NCBI RefSeq assembly: GCF_030419005.1
Contig: NZ_CP106953.1
Coordinates: 62,001 to 126,000 of the forward strand
Origin: Eleftheria terrae
GTDB taxonomy: Bacteria; Pseudomonadota; Gammaproteobacteria; Burkholderiales; Burkholderiaceae_C
DNA length: 64,000 nt
Direction: 5' to 3'
Positions 53,607 through 61,797 of the stretch are shown piece after piece (position 1 is the first letter of the stretch; each line of letters opens with the position of its first letter). Both the position numbers and the translations under genes were made by a program. The notes beneath the pieces were generated by a model, which did no database searches, was not told the origin of the DNA, and saw only the letters and a list, made by a program, of their open reading frames with translations.

Positions 53607-54348
53607 GGTGGCTCTCCAGAGAACGACGGCCCCCCGGCTGCAGGCGAGCTGCAGCGAGGCGGGCCAGCTGAGGCGAAACGGCGGCGAGCGTCAACTCGCC
53701 TTCATGAACAGGGCCGCGGCGCTTGGCGATCCGCACCCGCAGCGTCCACGCCGTGCCGAGCGAGACCACCAGCCGCAGCGGTGCGGCGGAAGCATCGCGC
53801 AGTGCGAGCATTGGCCGCATCAGAAAGACCGGCATCTCGGCCTGAGCGGCACAGCTCTGCAGGCGGCGGATCTGGGCGGGCCGCACCTGAGGCAGCCAGG
53901 CGAGCACCGCGCCGAGGCCATCGGCCTTGACGGCCTGCTCGGTGGCCCACAGTCGCTCGGCCGGCGTGTCGGCCCGCACACGGACCAGGTGGCTCTCTGG
54001 GAGCCCGGCCAGGCGCAGGCCAGGGCAGTAGGGCGCATGAGGAGCGCCCACCAGCCACAGCGGGCGCTGCGACGTCGCCAGCCGACGCAGTGCCGGCCCG
54101 AGGAGTCGCCATTCCGCGAGGCCGTCCTGAGCTTGCAGGATTTCGGTCACCGCGCCCAGGGGCCATCCACTGCCCGGCAACTCATCATCCAAGCCATTGA
54201 AGCCGGTGCTTACTGTGAGTTGCACGCCGCGCGACAGCTCAGTACCGCGCCACAGTGAAGACTCAATCGCTGGATCCAGTGACTCCAGAACGGTCTCGGC
54301 GCACCGATCGGCAGGCAGACGAGGGAGAGAGGAAGCAGCAGCAGACAT
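53539..54348 (-). CDS. imuA: ImuA, RecA-like mutagenesis protein, 269 aa
   Basis: Matches ImuA: VSTGFNGLDDELPGSGWPLG, AVTEILQAQDGLAEWRLLGP, PLWLVGAPHAPYCPGLRLAG, VLAWLPQVRPAQIRRLQSCA and the ending region GPVHEGELTLAAVSPQLARL. ImuA has a RecA-like core but no standard Walker A (also true here) and supports ImuB/ImuC mutagenesis. First gene of the cassette; a perfect LexA box lies 8 nt before the ATG. Confidence 0.93.
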   Translation of the reverse strand: MSAAASSLPRLPADRCAETVLESLDPAIESSLWRGTELSRGVQLTVSTGFNGLDDELPGSGWPLGAVTEILQAQDGLAEWRLLGPALRRLATSQRPLWLVGAPHAPYCPGLRLAGLPESHLVRVRADTPAERLWATEQAVKADGLGAVLAWLPQVRPAQIRRLQSCAAQAEMPVFLMRPMLALRDASAAPLRLVVSLGTAWTLRVRIAKRRGPVHEGELTLAAVSPQLARLAAARLQPGGRRSLESHHAVLGGTDTSPVPVVPEPANAF

Positions 54349-54356
54349 GCGAGAAC

Positions 54357-54372
54357 CTGTTTATATATACAG
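54357..54372 (-). promoter_or_regulatory. LexA (SOS) box CTGT-N8-ACAG overlapping the imuA promoter
   Basis: CTGTTTATATATACAG is a perfect CTGT-N8-ACAG palindrome. On the minus strand TCGACA and TACTGT, 17 bp apart, give a sigma-70-type promoter whose -10 overlaps the box. Transcription would start within about 10 nt of the imuA ATG, so the message may be nearly leaderless; no Shine-Dalgarno is visible. Confidence 0.9.
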
Positions 54373-54540
54373 TATCTCACCGCCTGGTTCTTGTCGAGTC
54401 AGGCGGATGCTTACGCACTCGACACGAGAAGAACCGCACACGGTTGTTCCCCAACGGACGGGCCGCCGTGCGGCTGCAGGCGGCACTTCACATCTTCAGT
54501 AAGGTAGGCAGGTGAGAGGGGGCTGCCAAAGCGGGGCGAG

Positions 54541-55557
54541 CTAGGCCTTGGCGATGTCGATCACCGCCTGGGCGAACGCTTGCGGTGCTTCCTGCGGCAG
54601 GTTGTGGCCGACACCGCCGGACAGCTGCCGGTGCTCGTACCGGCCGATGAAACGTTTCGCATACGAGGCCGGGTCAGGGTGGGGGGCGCCGTTCGCGTCG
54701 CCTTCCAGCGTGATGGTCGGCACCGTAATCGCCGGTGCAGCGGTGAGCCTGGCCTCGATGCCGTCGTACCGGGCTTCGCCGGGCGCCAAGGCAAGCCGCC
54801 AGCGATAGTTGTGGACCGCGATCGCGACGTGATCCGGGTTGTCGAGCGCGCGTGCGGAACATTCGAAGGTGGCGTCGCTGAAGTGCCATTGTGGCGAGGC
54901 CTGCTGCCAGATCAGCTTGGCGAAGGCGCGGGTGTTCTTCTCGTAGCCCAGGCGTCCGCGTTCGGTGGCCAGGTAGTACTGGTACCACCACTGCAATTCA
55001 GCCTGTGGCGGCAGGGGCTGCAACGCTGTTTTGGGATTGGCGACCAGGTAGCCGCTCACCGAGACCAGCGCCTTGCAGCGCTCCGGCCAGAGTGCTCCCA
55101 GGATGCAGGCCGTGCGCGCGCCCCAGTCGCAGCCGGCCATGACGGCCCGCTCGATGCCCAGCGCGTCCATGAGTGAGATCACGTCCACCGCGAGCGCCGC
55201 TTGCTGTCCATTGCGCGGCGTGTCGTGCGAAAGAAAGCGGGTGCTGCCGTAGCCGCGCAGGTAGGGCACGATCACACGATATCCGGCCTGTGCGAGCAGG
55301 GGGGCGACGTCCACGTAGGTATGGATGTCATACGGCCAGCCGTGCAGGCAGATCACGACCGGACCGTCCGCAGGGCCGTCTTCGGCATAGCCCACATTCA
55401 GCACGCCGGCGTTCACCTGTTTCAGTGCCGCGAAGCTGCTGCGGGATGCAGCGGCCTGCGCGCGGGCCTGTGGGGCGAGCAAGCCGAACGGCATCGCCAG
55501 CCCGGCAACGGCCGCCGCACCGAACAGGCGCCGGCGCCCGGCATCTATGGGTTCCAT
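54541..55557 (-). CDS. exported alpha/beta hydrolase (epoxide-hydrolase-like), 338 aa
   Basis: A twin-arginine-like signal (DAGRRRLFGAAAVAGLAMPF) leads into an alpha/beta-hydrolase core: VVICLHGWPYDIHTYVDVAP (oxyanion loop HGWP), VIVPYLRGYGSTR, nucleophile elbow MAGCDWGARTACI (Asp in G-x-D-x-G, typical of epoxide or haloalkane hydrolases) and HNLPQEAP (catalytic His). GGAG precedes the ATG. It lies 19 nt downstream of the redoxin gene, so the two form an operon next to an OhrR-like regulator; a role in detoxifying peroxide or epoxide products is suggested. Confidence 0.85.
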   Translation of the reverse strand: MEPIDAGRRRLFGAAAVAGLAMPFGLLAPQARAQAAASRSSFAALKQVNAGVLNVGYAEDGPADGPVVICLHGWPYDIHTYVDVAPLLAQAGYRVIVPYLRGYGSTRFLSHDTPRNGQQAALAVDVISLMDALGIERAVMAGCDWGARTACILGALWPERCKALVSVSGYLVANPKTALQPLPPQAELQWWYQYYLATERGRLGYEKNTRAFAKLIWQQASPQWHFSDATFECSARALDNPDHVAIAVHNYRWRLALAPGEARYDGIEARLTAAPAITVPTITLEGDANGAPHPDPASYAKRFIGRYEHRQLSGGVGHNLPQEAPQAFAQAVIDIAKA

Positions 55558-55576
55558 CTTGAAGCTCCTCTCTTGT

Positions 55577-56614
55577 CTAGCCAAAGGTGAAGGCATACAC
55601 GCGCACGCCTGCATCGAGAAACTCGATCTCGAAGGTTCTCTCGCCGGCCGAGGCGGCCTGGCGCACGAGTTGGTACAGGCGCTGTGCATCGACGATGCCG
55701 CGACCGTCGGCATTGGTGTCCGTGCCATGGTCGGCGCCTGGCGCGCGGCCGTCGATGCGCACGCGGAAACGGATCGGATGGCCGCTGTCGCTGGCCATCA
55801 CCAGGTGCAGGTCACGGGCACGGAAACGGTAGGCGATGCGTCCGCCCGGCTGCCGCCCCAAGGCGTATTCCTCGCCGACCCGCCATGCGCCAGACAGCGT
55901 CCACTGGTTGGCATGGAGGCTCGGTGCTCCGGCATACACCTGGTCGCCCGGGCGCAAGCCGCCGTGCGTGGACACGAAGCCGCTCGCGCGGGCGGAGCCG
56001 ATGTAGGTCTCGTCGGATTCGGCCTGCTCGGGGTTGGCCGCTGCCTGGGTGCCCTTGCCCACCGGAGCCACCAGCCCCGTGGCCGTCAAGTCGCCGCGGC
56101 CGGCCTCGCGGAGCAGCTGCTGGATCAGCCGCTCGGCGTCTGCGTAGCGGCCTTCGCCGTATTGGGAATGGCGGATGCGCCCCTGCGCATCGACAAAGTA
56201 CAGCGCCGGCCATGCGCGGTTGCCGAAGGCACGCCAGATCGTGTAGTGGCTGTCCAGCGCCACCGGGTAGCCGATGTCCAGGTCCCGCACCGCGCGCAGC
56301 ACGTTGCCCGGCTGCTGCTCGAACTCGAACTCCGGCGTGTGCACGCCCACCACGACAAGGCCCGCTGCTTGGTACTTGCGCGCCCATGCCCGCACATACG
56401 GCAGCGTGCGCAGGCAGTTGATGCATGAGTAGGTCCAGAAATCCACCAGCACCACCTTGCCGTTCAGGGCTTGCGGCGTCAGCGGAGCCGAGTTGATCCA
56501 GCCCGTCGCGCCGTCGAGCGGCGGCATTGTGGCCGGGGCGGAGGTGACCACGCCAGGCAGGCAGAGACTGGCTGCCGCCGCGATGCAAGCCAGGTGGAAC
56601 AGTCGCTTCTTCAT
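55577..56614 (-). CDS. exported thioredoxin-like redoxin with C-terminal extra domain, 345 aa
   Basis: Signal peptide MKKRLFHLACIAAAASLCLP then GVVTSA. A thioredoxin/TlpA fold (about 35-170) has the redox motif Cys64-Ile-Asn-Cys67 in FWTYSCINCLRTLPYVRAW, followed by VVVGVHTPEFEFEQQPGNVL. The C-terminal 160 residues (WTLSGAWRVGEEYALGRQPG, AYRFRARDLHLVMASDSGHP) form a DipZ-like beta-sandwich. It acts in the periplasm in thiol redox or peroxide defence. A 12-bp palindrome lies 35 nt before the ATG. Confidence 0.88.
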   Translation of the reverse strand: MKKRLFHLACIAAAASLCLPGVVTSAPATMPPLDGATGWINSAPLTPQALNGKVVLVDFWTYSCINCLRTLPYVRAWARKYQAAGLVVVGVHTPEFEFEQQPGNVLRAVRDLDIGYPVALDSHYTIWRAFGNRAWPALYFVDAQGRIRHSQYGEGRYADAERLIQQLLREAGRGDLTATGLVAPVGKGTQAAANPEQAESDETYIGSARASGFVSTHGGLRPGDQVYAGAPSLHANQWTLSGAWRVGEEYALGRQPGGRIAYRFRARDLHLVMASDSGHPIRFRVRIDGRAPGADHGTDTNADGRGIVDAQRLYQLVRQAASAGERTFEIEFLDAGVRVYAFTFG

Positions 56615-56648
56615 GCTCGCCTTACGCTTGTTTATCGAATTCGATTTA

Positions 56649-56660
56649 ATCGCATGCGAT
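56649..56660. promoter_or_regulatory. palindromic operator ATCGCATGCGAT upstream of the redoxin gene
   Basis: A perfect 12-bp palindrome between the MarR and redoxin genes, matching the site upstream of the MarR gene (57260-57271) except at the two central positions. Two partial copies (AATCGCGTGCAGG and AATCGCACGCGA) follow at about 56689-56714. Probably bound by the OhrR-like protein. Confidence 0.65.
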
Positions 56661-56754
56661 GTGGTCTAGACGCATCGGCTCGGTTGTCAATCGCGTGCAG
56701 GTCAATCGCACGCGACTGACATGAGCGCCGCCGCAGCAGTGTGGCGGCACCGCT

Positions 56755-57216
56755 TCAGTCGATCGGGCGTTGCATGGACTCCAGCAGGCTGTCGCGCAGT
56801 CGGCTCACCGCCTTCTGCAAGCTGCGGAACTCCTTGGCGCCGAGCCCGGTGGCGGCCACGAGGTTCTTGCCGCGGGCCTGTTCACGCAGCCGCCTTCCTT
56901 TGTCGGTGAGGCCGACGACCACCACGCGTTCGTCGGTGGTGCTGCGCTGGCGACGCACGTAGCCCATGGCCTCGAGCTTCTTCAGGATGGGGGTCAGTGT
57001 GTTGGACTCGAGGAAGAGCTTCGTGCCCAGTTCGCTGACGCTTTGGTTGTCCTGCTCGTGAAGGCAAATCAGCGTGATGTACTGCGTATAGGTGAGCCCC
57101 AGCTGCTCAAGGATGGGCCGGTACGCCCTGCCGTATGCGAGGTTGGCCGAGTAGATGGAGAAGCAGAGAAAGTCCGACAGCGCTGCGTCGTCGGCGTTCG
57201 ATGAACTCAGGCCCAT
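56755..57216 (-). CDS. MarR/OhrR-family redox-sensing repressor, 153 aa
   Basis: Winged-helix MarR fold: SIYSANLAYGRAYRPILEQL, GLTYTQYITLICLHEQDNQS, VSELGTKLFLESNTLTPILK (recognition helix), LEAMGYVRRQRSTTDERVVV. Cys18 in ALSDFLCFSIYSA occupies the place of the peroxide-reactive Cys of OhrR, and the GLTYTQY motif supplies Tyr residues that hold it. It is expected to repress until oxidised by organic hydroperoxide. It sits upstream of the redoxin/hydrolase pair on the same strand. Confidence 0.88.
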   Translation of the reverse strand: MGLSSSNADDAALSDFLCFSIYSANLAYGRAYRPILEQLGLTYTQYITLICLHEQDNQSVSELGTKLFLESNTLTPILKKLEAMGYVRRQRSTTDERVVVVGLTDKGRRLREQARGKNLVAATGLGAKEFRSLQKAVSRLRDSLLESMQRPID

Positions 57217-57259
57217 GCTTCGATCCCCAATGTCATGCATCCTTGATGCCGCAAATTGT

Positions 57260-57271
57260 ATCGCGCGCGAT
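57260..57271. promoter_or_regulatory. palindromic operator ATCGCGCGCGAT upstream of the MarR gene
   Basis: A perfect 12-bp palindrome 44 nt before the MarR/OhrR start, flanked by AATTGT and TTTAA. Consensus with the redoxin site is ATCGC(R)(Y)GCGAT. Suggests autoregulation. Confidence 0.65.
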
Positions 57272-57470
57272 TTAAGCGAACGCTCGGTACTGCCGGCCGG
57301 TGCAACGGCCGAGCGAGCCATAGCCGTGGTGGCTGGCAAGGTCCGAAGTGCTGCAGGCGCCGACGGTGGCCTGAAGAAGGGCGACATGGCGCTGTTCCCG
57401 GCATCCGACCTCTTTGCCCACGGGCAACCCGGCTTGATGGAGGCCCGAGGATGTGCCTGGAGCGTGGGCG

Positions 57471-57620
57471 ATGGGAGCGGGCAAGTTCACCGGGGAGCAG
57501 ATCGCGTTCGCGCTGAAGCAGGCTGAGCAGGGACGTGCGTCGAGGGGGTATGCCGCGGGATCAGCCGTCAGTGACGCGACGTTCCAAGAGTGGCGTCCAG
57601 ACACTGGCGCGGTGGGACCC
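57471..57620 (+). pseudogene. IS3-family OrfA N-terminal fragment
   Basis: The frame GAGKFTGEQIAFALKQAEQG then SAVSDATFQEWRPDTGAVGP aligns with the FTxEQIxFALxQAExG and ISDATFYNWRKKYGGLGP blocks of the IS407-like branch of IS3 OrfA. The helix-turn-helix centre is altered and the rest is missing. A partner OrfB C-terminal fragment lies at 58558-58945 in the same orientation. Confidence 0.75.
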
Positions 57621-58015
57621 GATGGCGTCTGCTCCACCGCGATGGCGAGGCAGGTGTCCCGCGCCACCGGGCCTGCCGGCCGCCCCGGGTAGCACGAGCC
57701 GGTTCAGCCGGCCTGCTCGCGCGAGCGGCGGCGCTGCGCCCAGGACCCCGAGCGGTCGTTCCTGACGTCCCGCATCGGATGGCTTTCAGAGGACGGAGCC
57801 GAGCTGCTGGAAGGTCTCAAACAACGGTTCCGTCCGGCAGCATCGCCTTGCAGGCAGTCGCGATCGTCCTGCCTGAACAAACTCGACCGATTCGGCGGGG
57901 CGAGGAATGGCACCACCTTCAGGATCTCCAGCGCGACGACTCACCTTGTTCTTGGAGATGCAGGCAAAAGCAAGCCAGGAACCGTACCTTGACCATGACC
58001 TGTGTGCCGACCCGC
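57621..58015. other. gap inside the broken IS3 element, about 395 bp
   Basis: No gene or IS3 motif is recognisable. It lies downstream of the minus-strand hypothetical gene and may be its 3' flank. Confidence 0.3.
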
Positions 58016-58474
58016 TCAGACTCCCATGAAGTCGCGCCAGTTGTCGCCCGTGGGATAGCTGTCAATGGACATTGCCACTTCCTCGACGCTGATCACTTGG
58101 CCGTGGGCTTCCACTCGGCCATGCATGGCGATCTCCCATGTGTCACCCTCCCGCACGGGCTCCTCGTCATCCCATCGGGTGATGATGGCAAGAACGTCGC
58201 ACGAAGTGCCGGCGCCGATTCTGATGCTGTCGCTTCCGCGAGGGAAGCGGACGCCGACTCTCGACATGCGTCCGTCCCCGAAGCGGTGTTCGTTCGCGAT
58301 CCCGGTGGCCGCAGGAGACAGCCAATAGTCGCTGCGACCCGCATCGCGCGTGATCTTCGCGATGACGCGGTAGAGCACCTGATACATGTGGACGTTCTCA
58401 AAATCCTGGATGTCGAGCAGCATACAGAAGCCGAACAAGTTCTCGCCCGGGCTGCGTGAGCGCGCGGTGTGCAT
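58016..58474 (-). CDS. hypothetical protein lodged within an IS3 remnant, 152 aa from the Met at 58474
   Basis: The frame has good coding character: ENLFGFCMLLDIQDFENVHM, YQVLYRVIAKITRDAGRSDY, RFGDGRMSRVGVRFPRGSDS, AIITRWDDEEPVREGDTWEI and a final SIDSYPTGDNWRDFMGV. I do not recognise a family. Coding-like sequence (GQYLDQATATAYDYFRTCKP) continues upstream to about 58555, exactly where the IS3 OrfB fragment begins, so the true N-terminus is probably lost and the gene may be a pseudogene. The Met at 58474 is only the first available start. Confidence 0.45.
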   Translation of the reverse strand: MHTARSRSPGENLFGFCMLLDIQDFENVHMYQVLYRVIAKITRDAGRSDYWLSPAATGIANEHRFGDGRMSRVGVRFPRGSDSIRIGAGTSCDVLAIITRWDDEEPVREGDTWEIAMHGRVEAHGQVISVEEVAMSIDSYPTGDNWRDFMGV

Positions 58475-58557
58475 GTGCGGCTTGCACGTTCGGAAGTAGT
58501 CGTAGGCGGTGGCAGTCGCTTGGTCCAAGTACTGCCCCGGGCAGCGACGCTGGACGC

Positions 58558-58945
58558 ACTGACTTCGTTCTCGAGGCGCTGGAGCAGGCGTTGTACGCCT
58601 GCCAGCCCGAGGTCCGGTAGGGGCCGATCTGTCACTCGGATAGGGCGGGAACGACGTCAGCATCTGCTACACCGAGCGGCTCGCCGAGGCAGGCATCGAG
58701 TCCTCGGTTGCCAGGCAGGGCCACAGCTACGGCAACGCCCTGGCCGGGACCATCAACGGGCTGTACAAGGCCGGGGTGATGCACCGGCGCAGCTGGAAGC
58801 CACGCAAGGCCATCGAGCTTGCCAGGCTCCATCGGCGAGCTGGGTTCAGCCATCACCGTTTGATGGCGCCGCTGGGCTACATTCCGCCGGCCCAAGCCGA
58901 GGCAAACGACCACCGCCAACTCGCCGGATCGATCGGCCGGGATGG
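58558..58945 (+). pseudogene. IS3-family OrfB C-terminal fragment
   Basis: Reads TDFVLEALEQALYACQPEVR, an in-frame TAG, then ICHSDR (second catalytic Asp region), a frameshift, and DVSICYTERLAEAGIESSVA, HSYGNALAGTINGLYKAGVM (normally ETINGLYKAEVI, so catalytic Glu is changed to Gly), FSHHRLMAPLGYIPPAQAEA. It belongs to the same IS3 branch as the OrfA fragment at 57471-57620. Clearly inactive. Confidence 0.82.
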
Positions 58946-59077
58946 CCTGAGCACTTTGACCGACCCGCCTCCACGGATCGCAGGGCGGTTCACTCGCAGC
59001 ACGGGCGCATGACAGAGGGATGGTGTGAACCGCCGGAGCACGTTAGGCTGCTGGCCTTCCCATTGACCACCGGCCTC

Positions 59078-59530
59078 ATGAAAATCGCAAGCTCTGCCCT
59101 CCTGAGCGTTCTCGCCGCCGCGCTCCTTCCGTGCTTGACGTTCGCCCAGCCCTCGTCAGTCGTTGGCGAGCCCCGGGAACTCTCCATGGGCTTCCAAGAA
59201 GCTGCACCACCGGCTCCAGGCACCTTCCAGCTGGCCTTTGTTGGCTATCACGATACCCGCTGCCCTTCGGACGTTCAGTGCGCTGTGGCCGGCGAAGCAA
59301 GAGCCTTCTTCTGGCTGACGGGGGAGAACATCCGCCCTCAAGTGGTGGTGCTGCCATGGAGCAGTGGCGAGCAGAGCTGGAGGCACGCCGCCAGAGCCGG
59401 CAGATACGAAATCCGTTTGCTGTCCTTGGAGCCCCGGCCGATGCACAGCAGGCCGGTTGCACCGACCGAATACAAGGCTGTCATCGAGGTGAGGCCACGT
59501 CAATCGTCCAAGGTGTCGACGGCGCGGTAA
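59078..59530 (+). CDS. small exported protein, 150 aa, unknown function
   Basis: Signal peptide MKIASSALLSVLAAALLPCL then TFAQ. The mature part has YHDTRCPSDVQCAVAGEARA, a D-x-R-C-P-x2-V-x-C-x3-G motif shared by a widespread group of small periplasmic proteins of unknown function. The C-terminal half is beta-rich (RYEIRLLSLEPRPMHSR). The Met at 59078 is chosen because it begins a canonical signal peptide; the frame is open further upstream through IS debris. Confidence 0.7.
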   Translation: MKIASSALLSVLAAALLPCLTFAQPSSVVGEPRELSMGFQEAAPPAPGTFQLAFVGYHDTRCPSDVQCAVAGEARAFFWLTGENIRPQVVVLPWSSGEQSWRHAARAGRYEIRLLSLEPRPMHSRPVAPTEYKAVIEVRPRQSSKVSTAR

Positions 59531-59972
59531 GGCCCAACTCCTCGCCACGCCGACGGTTCACAAGAACTTCACGAGTGCACTGCCGCGGGATGACCGCCGC
59601 ATGAGGCTTTGGAGAGGCAGGGCCGGCAGACCGCGGAGGGGCCGGCGGCACGCACAAGGGCGCAGCGGGCAGTGCCGCTGGAGTACCGGGTGGCCTCGGT
59701 AGGCAAGCCCGTGGTGGCGCCCGATGCACCAGCGACAGCCAGGCGGCCAAGCGGCGTTCAACAACCCCTCGCTGGGTGCATCCTCGCAGCGGCCCCTGAC
59801 GGCGGCCGGGGTGCCGATGGCCTGGGTCCGCATGTGTAGCTCGGGCCTTGAGCATGCCCATCCCCGCAAGAGAGGAGTGGCTCGGCCTGGCCTGGCAGCT
59901 GCAGCAAGCCGGCCTGTACTCCGCCTTGCCAGCGCCCCGCGCTCGAAGCCGCCCCGGGCGGCGTGACCGGTT
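59531..59972. other. intergenic gap, about 440 bp
   Basis: Between convergent gene ends. Only shadow frames were seen; no hairpin with T-run was identified. Confidence 0.3.
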
Positions 59973-60209
59973 CTAGATCCGACCGTTGCGGATATCGTCG
60001 ATCGTCAACTCGATGAGCCGGCGCTGTTCCCTGAACGCGGCCAAGGCGTCCCGCATGGTGGCGAGCAACCGTTCGCTGTCCTCGAGTGCCCCGCCGAGGC
60101 TCGCCAGCTTGGCATGCTGCTGCTCCACCGTGGCGAGATGGGCTTCCGCCTCCGCGATCTGACGATCCGCATCGGCCAGGTGTCTCAGTTCCGTCGCCAG
60201 GTCCGGCAT
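59973..60209 (-). CDS. small coiled-coil protein, 78 aa
   Basis: MPDLATELRHLADADRQIAE followed by AEAHLATVEQQHAKLASLGG and LLATMRDALAAFREQRRLIE: nearly all helix with heptad spacing of Leu/Ala, typical of a two-stranded coiled coil. No Cys or signal peptide. AAGGA precedes the ATG. Function unknown; may be a subunit or adaptor. Confidence 0.6.
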   Translation of the reverse strand: MPDLATELRHLADADRQIAEAEAHLATVEQQHAKLASLGGALEDSERLLATMRDALAAFREQRRLIELTIDDIRNGRI

Positions 60210-60309
60210 GGACAGTCCTTCATCGTTGCACGGTCTCGCCGTGGCATGCCACCGGCCATCACCGCTGTGCATGACGGTCGTTGCACGGGCTTGCGGGGCC
60301 GGGGCGCCC

Positions 60310-61473
60310 TTAGCGTACCGGTCGACCGTCTGCTCTCAGGCGGGCCAGCTTTGCCGCATAGCGGCCTCGCTCGTCCGCGGTGGTGCTGCTTTCCAGTGCC
60401 AGCTCGAGCTGGCGGCGTGCCACTTCGGCCCGGCCGAGCCTGAGCTGCGCCACCCCCAGCCAGAAGTGGAACTCCGCCTGGTAGGGATCGCGTGCCACTT
60501 CCTTCTCGAACCAGGCACGGGCGGCTTCCGCGTCCCCTGTCCTGAGCGCGGCCATGCCCAGCTCGAAGTAGCGGTAGGGCGGCGCGGCTTCCAGCGTCGA
60601 GAGCCGGCGTTGCAGGGGCAGCGCCTCCGCGGGCCGGCCCTGCTGCGCCAGCAGCTGCGCGAGGTTGGCCAGGGCGCGGGTGTTGTTGGCATCGCGCCGC
60701 AGCACTTCACGCCAGGCCCGTTCGGCCGGCCCTGCGAGCCCGCGCCGCAAATAGACCACGCCCAGTGTGTTGTAGGCACCGGTGAACCCGGGGTCTTGCA
60801 CGACGGCCTCGCGTGCCCACCAGTAGGCTTCGTCGGTGCGGCCCTGCACCAGGGTCTCGGCGGCGCGGTTGTTCATGTACATCGCCACGATGGTGTCCTC
60901 GCTGACGACGCGCGTGCGGAGTCCCCGCACGTCCTCGGGCGGCAGGAAGTCCACCGTCACCGACTGGCCGGCGTCGCGCCGGCTGCGCGCGTCCATCAGC
61001 CGTCGCCCGAGCGTGACGTTGACATGGCCGCTCAGCAGGTAGAGCCCGCCACTGCGGCTCCAGCTCTCGTCGATCAGCGCACTCTGGAACTCCACCGGCA
61101 ACTCCAGCGCCTTGGCGAAGGCCGCCGTCATGATGACCAGCGACAGGCAGTTGCCGGAGCGGCTGACAAACGCCTCGGCGGCATTCTTGGTGACGGAGCT
61201 GTCGTACTCCAGCTTGAGCTGGCCCTGCCGGTAGAGCGCCGCCAACAGGCCTTTCAGGCGGCCCTTGTCGCGCAGCTGGGCGGCAATCTCGGTGTCGAGG
61301 TAGCGTTGCATCGGTTCGCTCAACGCAAACACTTCCGCACGCGATACCGGCTGCGGCGGCGCCACGAAGTGGTCGTCCTGGAACAGCTGGGGCGGCCGCG
61401 GCTGCGCGACCTCCGGAGAATGGTTGCAGCCCGACAGCAGCGTGCAGAGCAACAGGACGGCGAGCAGGCGCAC
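60310..61473 (-). CDS. lipoprotein with transglutaminase-like and TPR domains, 387 aa
   Basis: A lipoprotein signal RLLAVLLLCTLLSGC (lipobox LSGC, Cys16) follows a GTG start with AGGAG 6 nt before it. Residues about 55-190 contain a transglutaminase-like core (Cys109 in SRSGNCLSLVIMTAAFAKAL, His150 in LLSGHVNVTLG). Residues about 205-380 carry four to five TPRs (GAYNTLGVVYLRRGLAGPAE, RALANLAQLLAQQGRPAEAL, RYFELGMAALRTGDAEAARA, EFHFWLGVAQLRLGRAEVAR). Probably outer-membrane-attached, in envelope maintenance or protein assembly. Confidence 0.82.
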   Translation of the reverse strand: MRLLAVLLLCTLLSGCNHSPEVAQPRPPQLFQDDHFVAPPQPVSRAEVFALSEPMQRYLDTEIAAQLRDKGRLKGLLAALYRQGQLKLEYDSSVTKNAAEAFVSRSGNCLSLVIMTAAFAKALELPVEFQSALIDESWSRSGGLYLLSGHVNVTLGRRLMDARSRRDAGQSVTVDFLPPEDVRGLRTRVVSEDTIVAMYMNNRAAETLVQGRTDEAYWWAREAVVQDPGFTGAYNTLGVVYLRRGLAGPAERAWREVLRRDANNTRALANLAQLLAQQGRPAEALPLQRRLSTLEAAPPYRYFELGMAALRTGDAEAARAWFEKEVARDPYQAEFHFWLGVAQLRLGRAEVARRQLELALESSTTADERGRYAAKLARLRADGRPVR

Positions 61474-61797
61474 GGACAACTCCTGTGGGCCACGGCGACC
61501 GCCGTGGCGCGTTCTGTGGCGAGTATGCGCCTGACGGGCGGTTTCAAGAAGGCGGGTGAACACCGGCCCGTGCCGGAGCCGTCGCCAGAGCCGCTGCGGC
61601 CCGGCGGTGGCAGCGACGCCGCTGCCAGCTGCTGGCATGGCGCTCGCCGCTCGCGCAGTGAGTGCTGCGCCGTGCCGCCCGGGGCGCGGGTCGTCTCACG
61701 GGCTGAAGGGCCGCCCGCGGCCATCGCGGCACTTGACCTCAACCGCGGTTGAGGCGGCATGCTGTGCACGGCTTCTCCACCACGACTCAGGACCCCC
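61474..61797. other. divergent intergenic region, 324 bp
   Basis: Between the lipoprotein gene (minus) and the RidA-family gene (plus). CAACCGCGGTTG at 61740-61751 is a 12-bp palindrome about 45 nt before the RidA ATG and may be an operator. No other feature seen. Confidence 0.4.
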
